The notes: a model not told the origin generated them from the letters alone. A DNA stretch of 64,000 bases from Porphyra umbilicalis (GCA_002049455.2 KV918781.1:412156-476155); one strand, 5' to 3'. Counted from the stretch's first letter, positions 1-12,753 are shown. Made by a program: numbers and translations.

Positions 1-71
1 CTGCAAGCGGATCATCTCCGCTCCGAGTCCAGATCGTGCCGTGATCCGGAGAATTCTCACTGTTGAGCATC

Positions 72-132
72 AAAAAACACTGCCAAATGTCGACGCTGTT
101 TTCGAAGCCTGGAGGCATATCGACACCTCGGG
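72..132 (+). repeat. Left inverted repeat of the large transposon
   Basis: The segment matches the reverse complement of 21461-21518 over about 57 bases, with roughly 85 percent identity by eye. Shared blocks include TGTCGACGCTG and GGCATATCGACAC. A palindromic GGTGTCGACACC follows at 163-174 and has a partner near 21416-21429. Confidence 0.6.
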
Positions 133-687
133 TGTCACCACCATTTCACGAACATGGGGGGGGGTGTCGACACCGACAGCCGGACACGTGCCCACTCGTG
201 GCGGCTCGTGTCGGGTCCCCTCGAGGTGTGGTCTACTTCTTGTTCCGACGGCGCTGCCGGGCGGCGCCTGTACGGAACATTCATGGCCACGCTGGCGTCC
301 CCGCACACCCGTGCCATCCGGGAAATCCGAGCTTTCCCGCGCTTCCCAGTGTGGCCCCCATCCGTGAAGCGTATCTCCGGGGCGCATTGCGCTTCATCCC
401 GCCATTTTTGCGGGCTACGGGCACACGCACTACTTGCGCTTCCCCTCAGGCGGCCGTGGTGAACCTGGCAGGACGTATAGGTGCCGCCGTGCAGCAGGCT
501 CTATGGGGGACGGCGTGGCTCGTCGGCTCGCTTTTGGCCGCATGCGTGGCGGGTGCCAGCCAGCGGGTTCTCGTCCTCGGCGCGGGGGCGCTCGTGCTCT
601 TGCGTGCTGGTGCTCGTGCGCTCACCTGCCGGAACGCCCCAGGGTGCGGCTCCTCATCGGTGCTTTAATTTGCACAGGCTGTGTACG

Positions 688-1273
688 ATGGAAGGGTCGC
701 AGTCAGGCGGGGGTGAGGCTGGGGGCGGGGCATGGGGTCGACAGATGCCTGGTTTGGGATCACAGGGCCTGTATGGACTGCCGAGAGTTGAGTCGCTGTT
801 GCCTGTTTGCGAACCGGGAGAGACGGCGGGGCAGACGATGTGGTCCACTGCGTCTCAAACTCTATTCCCTTTGACACCATCTGCCGCAATCGCTGTGGAG
901 CTGCCGCATGTATCCCCTGAACTTTGCATCCCCCCTCCTGGCGGAGAGTTTGCGTGTTCACAACTCCCATCTTTGCCCCCAATCTCCTCGTTACTTGGAC
1001 CCGCACCTGAGACTGGGGCGTTGCTGGCCCCTCTGCCGCGTCCCCCGCCACCACCGCGGCGTCCCTCGCCGCCGCTTTCTGTTCCACTGCCCCGACCACC
1101 ACCGTCCCTTCCACCTCCCCGGCCCTCCCCGCCGTCGGCGGCGCGTTCTCCGGTCCCCCCTCCGTCTCCTTCCTCACTGCTGTCACTATCGTCGCCACCG
1201 CAGCCGCCGCCGTCGCCGTCGCCGCCACCGCCGCCGCCGCAGCCGCCGCCGTCACCGTCGCCGCCGCCGCCGC

Positions 1274-1304
<31 letters not shown>

Positions 1305-4257
1305 GCCGCCGCCACCGCGGCCGCCGCCACCGCCGCCGCGGCCGCCGCCACGGCCGCCACCGCGGCGGCTGCGGCCGCCGCGGCGGCGGTCGCTGCCGCC
1401 GTCGCCACCGCTGTCGCCCGTGCCTCATTCTACCAGTCCCACGACGCACGTTGCCAACGACGGGGAGCGTCCCACCGACGACCCCCCTGCATTTCTTCGC
1501 TCCCCACGGCACCCTCCACCTCATGCTTCTTCACCTGCGTTCACCTCTTCTCCTCCTCCAGCCCCAACCCTGCCCCTGCATGCTCCCCCGCAAGCATTCG
1601 CGCCTGCCTCTGCGAGAGAGGCGTCCGTCCGACCTTTGGCGGGCGCCTCCACAGGGAGCGACGTGCTGTCCTCGGCTGCCGGCGCGTTCTACATCAAGAC
1701 CAAGCGCACAAGGCACACGGTATCAGACGGGGGGTCGCCCGTCGATCAGACGCCAACTACCCCCCCCGACGGCGGTGGCAACAAGGCGCGGCGGTCGCTC
1801 GAGCCCCCGAGCGCGTATGACGCCGGGTCTCTATCTATCCTTCGGCTCATGTGCCACGCGGGCATGCAGCTATTGAGCTTGGCGAGCGCCGTGCCCAAGT
1901 GGACGGGCGTGTGGCTGATCCTGGAGGCGGGTGACGGGTCGGAGGCGAGCCCCTACTGCGGCAGAATCTACGACTGCGCTGCACGCGGGACGGACACGTC
2001 GCACGAGAATGACTTTGCCAACGACTGGTGGTCGTTTCGTGGCGGTAAAGAAGGCGCTCGGAAGCGGCACGAGGCGGCATCTGTCAATGGTGGCGGGAGT
2101 GAAAAGGCCTCGGACGTGGAAGGCGGTGGCGTGAGCATGCTGGGCGACCTTGCAGGCAAAGGGACCAAAGCCAACCCGGCGAGCGGCAGCCGTACGGGCG
2201 GTGACGGCCTGCCTGGTGGGGACCTCCCGGACCCCGACGAGTCGGGCGGGGACGGGGAAGACGGCAGTGGGAGCGGCAACGACGCCGCGTCATCGGCGTC
2301 GGTGTTGTATCCCGAGCAGGAGCTGCTGTCGCGGTCGTCAATGAAGGCCGCCATCGACAACGGTCTGGGAACCGAGACTCTAGGGAAGGTCCAGCTCGAC
2401 AAGGTGCTCTTCATGGGCGGGCTTGAGAGCAAAAGCCAGATCACCTGCGGCGACGTGGCCGACATCTTTTCACGAGCGGGCGGTGTGCTTCGCGAGCGCC
2501 TCGGCAAGAACGTGCGGCAATTTTCCTGGGCCCGCGCGTGCCCGCTGTCGCTGATGAGAAACAGGTGGTCATCGCCCAGCTTCTCGCATCCCGTCGACGG
2601 CAGCCACTTTGCGCCGCTCAACCATCGGTCGTCGGCAGGCCACGGCATCGACCGCAAGCGGCTGGCGGTGTGCGTTGCCGCCCACTTGTCTCCATTCTAC
2701 GCAATGGTGTTTGAGAAGCACTTTGCGGCCGCCCGCGCAAAGGGGGACAAGAAGCGACTGCGACCCAAGAACCCGTTTGACGAGGCCAAGAAGGTGAAGG
2801 CGATGGCCCGCAAGAGGGCGCGCGCCGAGGCCAAGAGCACCAAGCCCTCCAACGGGCAGCTGATTGCGGAGGCCGCCGACGCAAAGGTGAGGCAGATGGA
2901 GGCGAACGCGGCCGCCGCCGCGACGGCAGCGGCCGCAGCGGCCGCACGGGCGGTGACAGTCGCAGAGAACAAGACGGCGGCCGCCCCCGCCTCCAATGGA
3001 GTGGCAGCCGCCGCGCCTGTATCCGTCGCTGTGGCAGCAGCTGTGGCCAAAGCCACTGCGGTGGATGGCTTGGGGCGGGGCCCCATTATGCACGCGGCGC
3101 CAGAGCGGCTGTGGGCCCTGGAGCGAGCGGCATCGCGCATGCGCATGGACCAAGTGTGGAGGCGCCTGCCCGTGCCGCTGCTGCCCCACTCCACGATTGC
3201 GTCCGTGGTGCTGCTCTCTGGCCCGGCCCTCTCTGCTGCCGCCCGGGCTAGCACCAAAGTGCGTGTACTTCTGTCCAGGCCGAAGCTTAAGGAGGCGTTC
3301 GACGCCTTGGCCGCCGCAGAGCGCACCACTATTGGGGGCGTCCCCGCGGGCCACGAGCTGGCTGTGATGCTTACGCTCGGCGAGCATGACGCCGTCTACG
3401 TCTTCTCATCGACGCTGATGCAGATGAGCTCGGTCTTAGCCTTCAACGAGTCCATTTTGTCGTCCAACACATTCATCTCGTGGGTGGGCGAGTTCGCGTC
3501 GTCTACCGCCCACCTGCCCGCGGTGCTCAACTTTTTGACGGGCGAGCCCATGGCGGTTGCCGTCATGGCGGAGGAGATCCACACGGACATGGCCGGACGG
3601 CTGCTCCCTGACTGTGTGTGGGCGCTCCCTGGAGCCCGCCGCGGAGCCGTCACTACTGAGCGGCAGGTGGGCGCCTTTCGAGGGCTCTCCGCAAACGTGC
3701 AAGACGTGTGCGACGCCGGCCAGCGGGAGTTCCTCAGCAACGCGACATCTCAGTCGGCATCCTTCACCCACATAGTGGACAAGGAGGTAAGTATGGAGAC
3801 CTCCCTGAGGGCTGTCCTTGATGTGCTTGACTCGTGGGACTCGTCGGTGACGCAGTTTGTTATGCTTGTGAACATTGGCAACGTTCATTGGGTGTCCGCC
3901 ACTGTGTCTTTGCTGCCTGGACGTGTGGTTCTGTACGACTCTTCAGGGGGCTCCTCGCGGGCCAAGACGCACATCATCTCGAGGCTCCTCCTCTTTGCGC
4001 ACCAAGCCGAGATGCGGTGGCGCGCCACACAAGGCGGCGCGTTGGTCGCGGTGCATGAGTGGGCGGTTGACGAGGTCAACACGCCCCGCCAGCAAGACCC
4101 GTACAACTGCGGCTTGTTCGCGTTCGCCTACATCTGGTGCTACGTGCATGGGCAGGACCTGTCGTCTCTCTCGGTGGTCGGTGACCAGCTACGGCTCTCT
4201 CTGATTTTCTTTGTTTTGAAGTGCGGGGGCGCACGGCTGAAGAAGCAATGTACTTGA
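688..4257 (+). CDS. Ulp1/C48 SUMO-protease-like transposon protein
   Basis: This is a 1189-residue protein if the first ATG of the open frame (688) is used; the frame is open upstream to 481. Residues about 100-270 are almost pure proline with serine and arginine, and a central part is acidic, then basic and alanine-rich. The C-terminal 150 residues carry the Ulp1 cysteine-protease order: His1067 in NVHWVS, Asp1084 in LYDSS, Gln1136 and Cys1141 in QDPYNCG. Such proteases remove SUMO or ubiquitin-like tags from lysines, and they are recurrent passengers of plant CACTA/MULE and KDZ transposons. The gene sits just inside the left inverted repeat and faces the transposase gene. An exon boundary at the cacag near 676 is possible. 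The catalytic residues look intact; the proline region may be variable. Confidence 0.75.
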
Positions 4258-4570
4258 CGTTGTTGGCCGCGACCCGTCGCCATCGTGGCGACTTTTTTTC
4301 TTTTTCTCTGTGGCAATACATGCTTCTGCTCCCCACCAACATGCCGCATCTCCACTAACCAACGGGAAGGGATAACCCAACGAACGCACAACACGTCCCA
4401 GCCACCCGCTTGATACCTCTACTCGCGGCGAGTACGGGCGAGCCCCACAGCTACACCACCACTCTTTCCCTCTCCTCCCCTCTCATGCCGCAGCCACGCC
4501 AGCGATGTAGCCAGCACAAACGCTGCGTGGCGGTGGGGGGGTGGTGGAGGAGTGCAGGGCGCGCACGCAC
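4258..4570. other. Spacer downstream of the C48 gene
   Basis: There is no gene here. It has a short T-rich stretch (about 4289-4306) that could serve in 3'-end formation, and then unremarkable sequence up to the tandem array. Confidence 0.5.
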
Positions 4571-5077
4571 AAAGGGCACGAACAAAGGGCACGAACAAAG
4601 GGCACGAACAAAGGGCACGAACAAAGGGCACGAACAAAGGGCACGAACAAAGGGCACGAACAAAGGGCACGAACAAAGGGCACGAACAAAGGGCACGAAC
4701 AAAGGGCACGAACAAAGGGCACGAACAAAGGGCACGAACAAAGGGCACGAACAAAGGGCACGAACAAAGGGCACGAACAAAGGGCACGAACAAAGGGCAC
4801 GAACAAAGGGCACGAACAAAGGGCACGAACAAAGGGCACGAACAAAGGGCACGAACAAAGGGCACGAACAAAGGGCACGAACAAAGGGCACGAACAAAGG
4901 GCACGAACAAAGGGCACGAACAAAGGGCACGAACAAAGGGCACGAACAAAGGGCACGAACAAAGGGCACGAACAAAGGGCACGAACAAAGGGCACGAACA
5001 AAGGGCACGAACAAAGGGCACGAACAAAGGGCACGAACAAAGGGCACGAACAAAGGGCACGAACAAAGGGCACGAAC
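4571..5077. repeat. Perfect 13-bp minisatellite, 39 copies
   Basis: The unit AAAGGGCACGAAC repeats head to tail without any variation over 507 bases, exactly 39 units. Because 13 is not a multiple of 3, every reading frame cycles through the unit every 39 bases. At least five of the six frames stay open, so the long ORFs over the array are artefacts of the repeat. No spacers vary, so it is not a CRISPR array. It lies between the two converging transposon genes. Confidence 0.97.
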
Positions 5078-5274
5078 AATCCGCGACAAGCCGCGAATGA
5101 AGTACATTAGAACGACGGGTGATGCACAAATATAGACACCAATTCGAGGGCTCATAACAGTTTCGAGTGCTGCCATTGGTTGAATAATGCCGCAGGATAT
5201 AATAAAAAAACTTAGAGCCTATTTACACTAGGGGTAAATAACTGTCAGCAAAAAATAAAGAAAAAATAAAGAAA

Positions 5275-5431
5275 TGGAGTGGAGGGGAATTGCACCCCAA
5301 CCGATTCGAACCCACAACCTTTCACTACCGGGCAGCGTCCCGAGGCACGAATCTTTCGATCCCATGTGTGACGGGTACGGGCCCTCGCAGATCCCGATTG
5401 CAGGGTCGGCCGACTGCACTACAGCCACCCC
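5275..5431 (-). other. tRNA-like sequence (SINE head or intron-containing tRNA relic)
   Basis: Read on the - strand, the first seven bases GGGGTGG (5431-5425) pair with CCACTCC (5282-5276), with one G-T pair, like an acceptor stem. A box-A-like TGGCTGTAGTGCAGTCGG follows the 5' end and a box-B-like GGTTCGAATCG lies at 5312-5302. GGGG TGCAATT CCCC (5298-5284) forms a T-arm-like hairpin, and runs of six T occur 9-26 bases after the end, as for RNA polymerase III. I could not fit a D arm and an anticodon arm with a T33, so an active tRNA is not claimed. Confidence 0.3.
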
Positions 5432-7974
5432 TGCTGTTTGCCAACCCTGTGATTTTTGGGAATTTAATCTCCCGTGGACATTCAGAACTTCTTCATTGGC
5501 GAGACGTCATTTTTGAACGACGTCCGTTCGCGCCCGTCTGCGCCCCGCCAGCCCGCATCGGTGCGTCTGCCGACGCCGCGCACGCGCCCACCCCCCCCCG
5601 CCACCGCCAACTGCTGACGTGGAGGTCGGGTCGGAATGTACAGGGGGGGCGGGGAAGTGAGCAGCGGCGGCCAAACAATGAACAGAACGGATGTGTACGT
5701 GACTGGGAGACGCCGTCGACCGACTGACGTGCGTGGCGGCGGTCGAGTGCGGTTGGATGGGGGGGTTGACCCTGTACGAGTGCCACGGCGGCGGGTCGAG
5801 GAGCGACGGCTGATGCAGCAGCGGGCAGGTGGTGCAAGAGCCGCGGGCGAGGGGTACATGCAGCGCGGGGGTAGGTACTGGCCTGGGGGCGCGGCCATGG
5901 AACGACGACGCAGGGGCGGCAGCAGCGAGGGAGTGAGCGGGGGGGGGTCGGCGTTGGCTTTGTGGGCGTGGGCAGCGGGCGTGCCGCTGATGGCGCGGCG
6001 GGAACTTGTGATGTGGGCGACGGTGACGGCGACGGAGAGGTCGGAGTCGGCTGTCCTTCCGGGCGCCGACGGTGGGCGGGGCAGCGGCAGCGGAATTGGG
6101 GGGGGTGGAGGGGGCGGTGTTGTGTGTACAAGTGAGCACCCGCCACCGCCGTGGGCTTGACCACGGTGGCGCCGACCCGAAGTGTGCGTGTCGGGTGCGG
6201 TATAAGCCAGTCTAGCACTAGTATCTTCTTCCTATTCCCCCGGCCACCCGGGCTCACAGCCATGCACCCTGCAGGCGCTGTTCGCCCTATCGCCGGTCTT
6301 CCCCGTGCGTGCACCCTCAGTGCATACCCCCCAGTGCGTGCCCCCCGCCCGCCCTGTCACGCCACTCAGTGGCCCGCACGCCCGGGCGGGTCCCATCCCG
6401 TGTGCCTTCCGCCCGCTCCCTCACTGGGGCGCCTCCGCGGCGCTCCCCCCTCACTCGCGCCCGTCTGGGCCGCTCGCGCCTGTCCGGGCCGGCCGTGCCC
6501 CGCCAACGCCCACATGGCGCTGCGCGGGGCGCACCGCCTCATCAACAACCACCTTGGCACCCGCCGGCGCCACGTCACCTGGGCGCCGGTGTGGCGCCGG
6601 CAAGCCTGCTGACGGCGGTGCGTCCGCCGACCGCAACGCAACAGGCCGGCGACGGCCGGAACGGATGCGGCCAGAAGCTGGGGTCGGCCGGCTACCGGGG
6701 GGTCGTGGCGGGGCGCGCGTGGGCGGGTGGGGGCGGCGGGGTCCGGGGGCGCTGCACGGACGCACCCGGCTCCGACGTGGGAGGCGGGGCAGCGCCGGAG
6801 GCGGTGGGGGCGGTGGCGGGGGGGTGGCGACGACGGTCGGACCGGGTGGGCGGGCGGCCGCGCGGCCGCAGGGTGCGGCGCTCCCCGAGGTAGTTGGGGG
6901 AGGGGGGGGGTTGCACGCGTGGCGGCGGGGGGGGCCTAGCGCGCCGCCATCGCCGCCTCCGTCGCGTCCGCGGTCATGGCAGCCGCGAGAGCGACGGCCG
7001 CGGAGGCCACGGTGAGCTCCCGCACGCCGCTGTCCGTCGGCACCCTCCTCGCCGACAAAGAGGCAGTGGCGGCCGCCGCGGCGACGGAAGCGGCGGTAGG
7101 TGTCGACCTGGCTGTCCAGCTGCGGGCGGTGGCGCGGCAAGAGGCGGTGGTCGGCCCCGCGGCTCTATCGGTGAATGGGGTGTCGGGTGTTGTGCGGGGA
7201 GCAAGGCTGCTAGCGGTGGGAGTCGGGCGGGCACGGCGCTGGGCTGTCGCAGATATAGCGCGGGCGGTGCTTGGAGCGCTGGGGTGGCGCACGCCGGCAC
7301 GGCGGTGGGCCGGCGGAGGAGTCTGACCAGTGGGGCTGTGGCGGAGCCCTCACGTCGGTAGACTGAAGGTTTCTGTGTTTGGTCTTTAGCCCGTCCTTCT
7401 CTGACAGGTTGCTCGTCGCTTTTGGAGACGCAGCAGACGGCTGCTGAGACTCCTTGGCAGAGAGATGCAAACCCGCTGCCAGCGAATACTGGAAGACAGC
7501 TTGAAAAGCGGTTGCGAGGTCTTTCTGAATCTGCCTGCAGCTCTCGATTCTCAGCGTACTGAAGATCGAGTTAAGAAGGGTTCGCCTGGTCATTCCGACA
7601 ACGCATGGACGAGTTTGGCCGCTTCCGTTGGGGCGGTCTGATCGGATGCCTGGTGGGGGGGTTGCATCGGGCACTGGGGGGTCTGTGACAGCGGTTAGTC
7701 TGGGTTTGACCGTCGTCTCGTCTGCCCCTGCAATGCTGTCGCAAGCGGGGGCGCGCCTGAAGCCCATTCCCCAGCGGCCGCCCACATGGCCGCCATCGCT
7801 GCCATCACCTTGAGCTGCTGGTGCTGGCGGAACTCGGCCCTGCCGCGTCGGGGGCCAGCACCGTCCCCATGTCGGCGCCGGCAGAGCCGCCACGTCCGCG
7901 CTGGTGGTACGTGCAAGCTCCAGGGGCACCCACGCGGACGGCAAGCGATTTGTCGTGAGTCGATAGCAGCATGT
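5432..7974. other. Transposon spacer without recognisable gene
   Basis: This is GC-rich sequence between the array and the 3' end of the transposase gene, with several long G runs (for example 6082-6118 and 6893-6912). Open frames exist on both strands but have low-complexity Ala/Gly/Arg/Pro composition and no motif I recognise. The - strand frame 7210-7944 is the least repetitive; I see no family signature in it. Confidence 0.5.
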
Positions 7975-10900
7975 TTACTTATCGCTCTGTGCTGTGGTCA
8001 CGTCAACGTGCAACCGTCTATACCACTCTGGCCACTTTCTGGACAGCGCCATTGTTACCCCCTTGGACTTGGCATCCCTGTGCATGGCCACGGCATTCGA
8101 CAGCACCTGCTGGTAGATGGTGAAGGTGATGAACTGATCCTGCTTCATCTGCCGAAGGTGGTGTTGCTGCCGCCGGGAGAGGGCGTTGCGCTCCTCACAA
8201 GAGGAGGTGTTGACCCCGTCAAGCGACTCGTACGAGTCCGGGTTCATGGCGCAGGAGCAATCGGTGTGGTTCTTTCGCCAATGGAAGCGATCGCACTTGC
8301 ACGCCACCCGCCGCGCCAAGAGCGGCAACCGCACGAGGGCCGACTTGAGAGTCGCACAGGCGAAGTCGTAGATGATGGTGGCGGGCAGCACGACGAACCG
8401 CTGCACGACAAACTCCAGCGGCATGCGCTGGCTCTCGGCACCTGTTAGCACCATGACACCAATGCACTTGGGGTGAGAGCACGTGCAAAACACGCCGACC
8501 GTGCCCCCCGTGTGAGAGTTCTCCTTTCCCATCTCGTGATTGCACGAGGGTAGGTCCGTGTTCGCGGTGGCCGCGCCGATGAAGCCGGGCCCCGGGCGCA
8601 GAACTGGAAGGCCGGGCGCCCACACCCCTGTGCGCATGTAGTCGTCCCACTGGTCCGTGTACTCGCCGTACACGGACCGGTAGAGGGCCACCGAGGCCGG
8701 CGGTAGCAGCCAGCCGCCGGAGAACTGCTCGTGCGTGAAGGTGGTCAGCGGGTGCGCTGCTGCCATCTCCTCACGCAAATCCCCTGCTGCCGGCCCGTCC
8801 AATACCGCCGCCTGGGTTCCGTCGGCGACGAAAGCGTCATACGCAGCGGCACGTTTCTTAAGCCCGTCCAGAACTCCCGCCAGCAGCTCGCGGAGTGCGG
8901 GGCTCGACTCCAACCCCGGACCCAAGCACGCGACGGCGCCGCGCAGGAGACGCTGCTCGGTGACGACGGGCAAGTGGAGCACCTTCGACAGGGAGGTGAC
9001 GGAGAAGTGGTCCGATCGCAGCACGGCGACCACCTCATCCACCGCGGCCCAAGACCCCTGTGGCGACCAGACAAATACAGGGTCGACGACAACCGCGCGC
9101 ACAAAGTCCATGACCTTGAGCGTCGACGCGGCCGTTTGCGGGATGTGCGCCAGCAGCGGAAAAGCCAGGTGCTGCAGCCGCTCCTCGCCGGTGGCGCCGC
9201 CCGTCGTCGCCAGCGCCGGCTCCTCGAATGCTTCCCCATAGTTAAGTAGCGGCGCGTCGTGTTCCCACTTGGTCTCGGGCGGCCTCTGGTACCCGCGCGC
9301 CACGCCGATATCGGCGCCGTCGTCAGAATCGAAGACGTCGATGCTGCTCGAGCACTCCGTAGAAGAGTTTGAATCGCCGCCCGAGTGGCGAACGGCCGCC
9401 ATGCGCACGCGCTTTTGCCCGCGCTTCTTGTCGGCGCAGAGGAGGTCGGCGTCACCCGCCGCCAGCTCGGCCGCACGTTGGGCCTTCAGAGACACTGGCG
9501 GGGGGGGGGGCGCCGGAGGCACATGGGTGACCAGCTCATTGATGCGCCCCATCAGCTTAGCCGGTACGCGGCGCCGCATGTCGTCCGACGCCGCCAAGAT
9601 TGTCAGCGCCAGCGACTTGGCCGCCATACGGACATCAAAGGCGCCGCGTAAAAATGCAACCAGCTCCGGCGCAACACCGCCGTCCACCACCGCGTCCCAC
9701 CCTCGGTTCGACCGGCCCCCGATCATGTGCGGCTTGGACCCCGCAAAGGACTTGTCCACACCGTCGACCTCGACGTTGCCGAGCAGCATCTCCACGGCCA
9801 TGACGTGGCCGCGAATGGCTGCCACGGTGGTGATGGGCTTGCTCGACGCCGACGCTACGACATCCCGCTTTGTCGACAGCACCCCACCAAAGGCCTTTGA
9901 CACGGCCTCGTCGGTGATCAAGCGCGGGACAAGCGACGCCCGCGCAACGGCGCGGATGTTGATCTCCGTCTTGTCAAACGGCTTCTTGTACTTGACGCGG
10001 TACCCCAGCTGCAAGCCGTCAAACGAGACGACCGCGTAGCTGCCGTCGGGCCGCCGGCACGTCGCGCACGACACAGAATCTTACGGAAGGTCCTTCAGCA
10101 CAAGAGACAGGTAAAGCAACAGCGCCTGCCGCAACGTGGTGACGGAGCGGAGGCGGTCAGTCGTCGGCGGGTACTTGCTACCTGTGTGCAGCTCTACAAA
10201 AGCCTCACGTAGGTAGGCCGTCGAGTGCAATGAGCTTCCATTGCGCGCCAGGTTCACAGCTACCTCAAACAGGAACGCCTCAGAGTAAGCCGTGCACGAG
10301 GACGAGAAGACCACGCCGCGCGCCTTCCCGTCGGGCAAGACCCGGTACAGGCACTTGTGGCAACGCCAGACCTTGACGGCAGCGAGCACCACCCCGTCCT
10401 CAAACTCCACCGTTGCGACTTTGTCACGAACCGGCGTCTTGCTTGCGCGGCCGACAAGGCAGTACGGACACTGCGCGCCGGCAGGGTAGCTGACTCGATG
10501 AGAGGGGTCTCGGAGTGCGCGCATGAGCTCCGCGCGCTCTCGTTGGGCGACGAGAGGGGGCACCAAGTGCCGAGACTCGTTGGATCGCGCCCGCCACTTG
10601 ACGCGGTTGACAGGCACGAGCGGCAGCGTGGCGCTCGGCAGGTGGGGCGGCCCCTCGACCGCACCGCTCGCCTCTTGGTGCTTGGCGGGGTCTGAGTTGA
10701 AAAGCGACACCAGGTCCGCCTCGTCCTCGTCGGTCTCCTCTGTCTCCGAAACCGTCTCGGTACCGTCCTCCGCCGCCTTCGCCGCCGCCAGCGCCGAGCC
10801 GGCGTGGTCGCACGTCACGTCGCTCGTCCTGCACGACAAGCACACCCACGTGCCGCCACGGGATCTCCTTACAGCAGAGAACGGCCAGCTCGTGCTGCCA

Positions 10901-11895
10901 TTCCTCACGACGCATGTCTTGCGGCCGTACAAAACGCCCCGACCCGCCAACAGGCGTCTCTTGTTCACGGCTGCCTCGAGCACCTCAAAGAGGTCGGCCA
11001 GGGTGACGCCCATGGCACACCGTACGCGCTCCACCGCGGTTCGCATCGGGACGCGTAGAGAGCAGCCGCCGTCGCCGAGGCAGCGCTCCTCCTCACTGCC
11101 GGTGACAACCACTTCCCCGCCCTCCAGCGACGCCGTGGCAACCAGCAGCTGGTGCTGCCCATTGTGGTCGCGCGACCCGAGAGCGCTAAAGCAGAGCACG
11201 ACGCCGATGGCGCCGCTCGGTGCCAGGTCCCACACGCGGCCATGCAACGCCTTGTACGTGATGTGGTTGTACTCCATGCGCAGCTTCCGCAAAGCCGCCA
11301 AGGACAGGAACACCCGTTCACTCGAGTCAAACCGTTCGGACAGGCTCTCGTTTGCCATCGTGGCAAACATCACGACGAGCACGTCCTCCAGCGACCGCCG
11401 TAGATGCAACCCAGAGCCCTGGGCGCGTCCGGGTCCCCAGGTCGGCCAGCCCCGACCATCGTCCTTCACCTTGGACGAGTCAAATCCAGAGGCGGGGGTG
11501 GCCGTGGTGCTCTGGTGGTCCAAGATGTCCTCTGCGTGAAGGTACTCTATCGTTCCGCCGTCTACCTTGACCGCCTTTGTCGACGCGGGGCGCGTCGCTG
11601 CCGAGGATGCCGCCCGCGCCGGCGCCTGGGTGAGCCCCCTCAGGTCGGGAAACAGAGCGTCGACGGATGAGTACTGTACCGACGCGTGCGTGTCGACTTG
11701 GATGGCTTCCGAGCCCCTGGTACCTTTGACCGACGATGGGCCACCCGATACACCAGCGGCGCCAAAAAGGCACGATTCCGCCATCACGATGACGGCTACA
11801 AACAGGGACCACTGCGAGCAGCAGCTGGCGGCGATCACGCACGCCGTGCCAGTTGTAGAGGGGTGGCGCGCCATACCGACGGGGGAGAGGCTCAC
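7975..11895 (-). pseudogene. KDZ-like transposase with one in-frame stop
   Basis: A single frame of about 1306 codons is broken only by TAA at 10083-10081. The upstream part (604 residues) has Cys clusters: a CLSC...CDHAG group and a CPYC...CHKC group. The downstream part begins with CATC and an SFDG segment, and later has YDFAC, FHW-x2-NHTDC and NTSSCEERN motifs followed by a QDQF helix. This is the pattern of KDZ transposases and their HMGXB3-like relatives. The stop falls directly before the CxxC-SFDG segment, a conserved module, so the two parts belong to one protein. Alternatives to a nonsense mutation are a 45-base intron (donor GTAAGA at the stop codon, acceptor CGGCAG), which would delete the CxxC, or stop readthrough. 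The gene lies nested-gypsy-side of the array and converges on the C48 gene. Confidence 0.65.
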
Positions 11896-12335
11896 AACGC
11901 GTGAGGGGCAGCGTCCGTCGAGGCGGCTGCGGCGGCGACGACGAGCGCGCGAGAGTCAACGACAGAGGGCAGTCGGCTTACGAGCCGCGGGGACGGGGAC
12001 CACACAAATGCCTACCGTCCCACGGCGAGAGCAAGGATGAGCCCAGTCACCAGGCGCGGTGGGAGGGAGAACCACCGCCGGCGCCGGTGGGCTGAGCGGC
12101 GGCGATGACGAGCGCCCACGGGCGACACGAGTAGCGTCGTCGCGTTGGCCCGGGGGGGGGGAAGGGCAAGGGCGCAGCGGGGGCAAAGCCATAAAGAAAG
12201 GTAAGCAAAGAGGAGGCCCGCCACCGACGGCGGCAGGCGGAGCGGCGGTGACGAAAGCCACCCACGTGCACCACGAGTGACGCCAACGGCGGCACCAGGA
12301 GGGGCGGGCACGGGGGTGGAGAGGGCAAGGGAGCA
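11896..12335. other. Transposon flank upstream of transposase
   Basis: This is a GC-rich 5' region of the transposase gene ending at the gypsy insertion; it resumes at 21044 after the nested element. I see no gene. Confidence 0.5.
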
Positions 12336-12340
12336 GCGGG

Positions 12341-12733
12341 TGTAGCATATCTCTGCTACCAATTGGCAATTAGCCACGGGTAGCCCCCTTGACTGGCCGA
12401 ATCCACGGATGTGTGCGACTCGGCTTGTGGCACGCCCTTTGGGGGGTTACTTCCGCATTGTTTATTTTTTATTGCTTGTTTGCTTGCCTGTCTTATCTGT
12501 CTGCCGGCACTCATTACGATCGCTTGATCGGATGGTCGATCGACCAGTGCCGTTGTTTGTATTAAACCACCATGGGTCCGGGGTCGCCGTCGTGGGCACC
12601 ACCCGGCTCCCCATCGGATGCCCTTCAACAAAAGGTCTTCTTCCTCGCCGCGACGGCGATAGAACTCGCTTTATTGCTTGGCTACGGTCGGTCTCAGTAC
12701 ACTGGTAATTGAACTAACGTTATTAATACCACA
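12341..12733 (+). repeat. 5' LTR
   Basis: It starts TGTAGCATATCTCTGC and ends AATACCACA. It matches the 3' LTR at 20646-21038 over its full 393 bp, with no difference noticed by eye. GCGGG precedes it. Confidence 0.95.
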
Positions 12734-12735
12734 TT

Positions 12736-12753
12736 TGGTGGAGCAGCAGGGGA
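12736..12753 (+). promoter_or_regulatory. Candidate primer binding site
   Basis: Two bases after the 5' LTR, the sequence TGGTGGAGCAGCAGGGGA begins with TGG, the complement of a tRNA CCA end. The primer tRNA cannot be named from this window. Confidence 0.5.

Noticed and set aside
4571-5077. CRISPR-like array
   Set aside because: The repeats are contiguous, with no spacers, and the DNA is eukaryotic. It is a minisatellite.
4410-5176. Several 180-240-residue proteins over the array
   Set aside because: They exist only because the 13-bp unit lacks stops in most frames. No start context or conserved sequence supports them.
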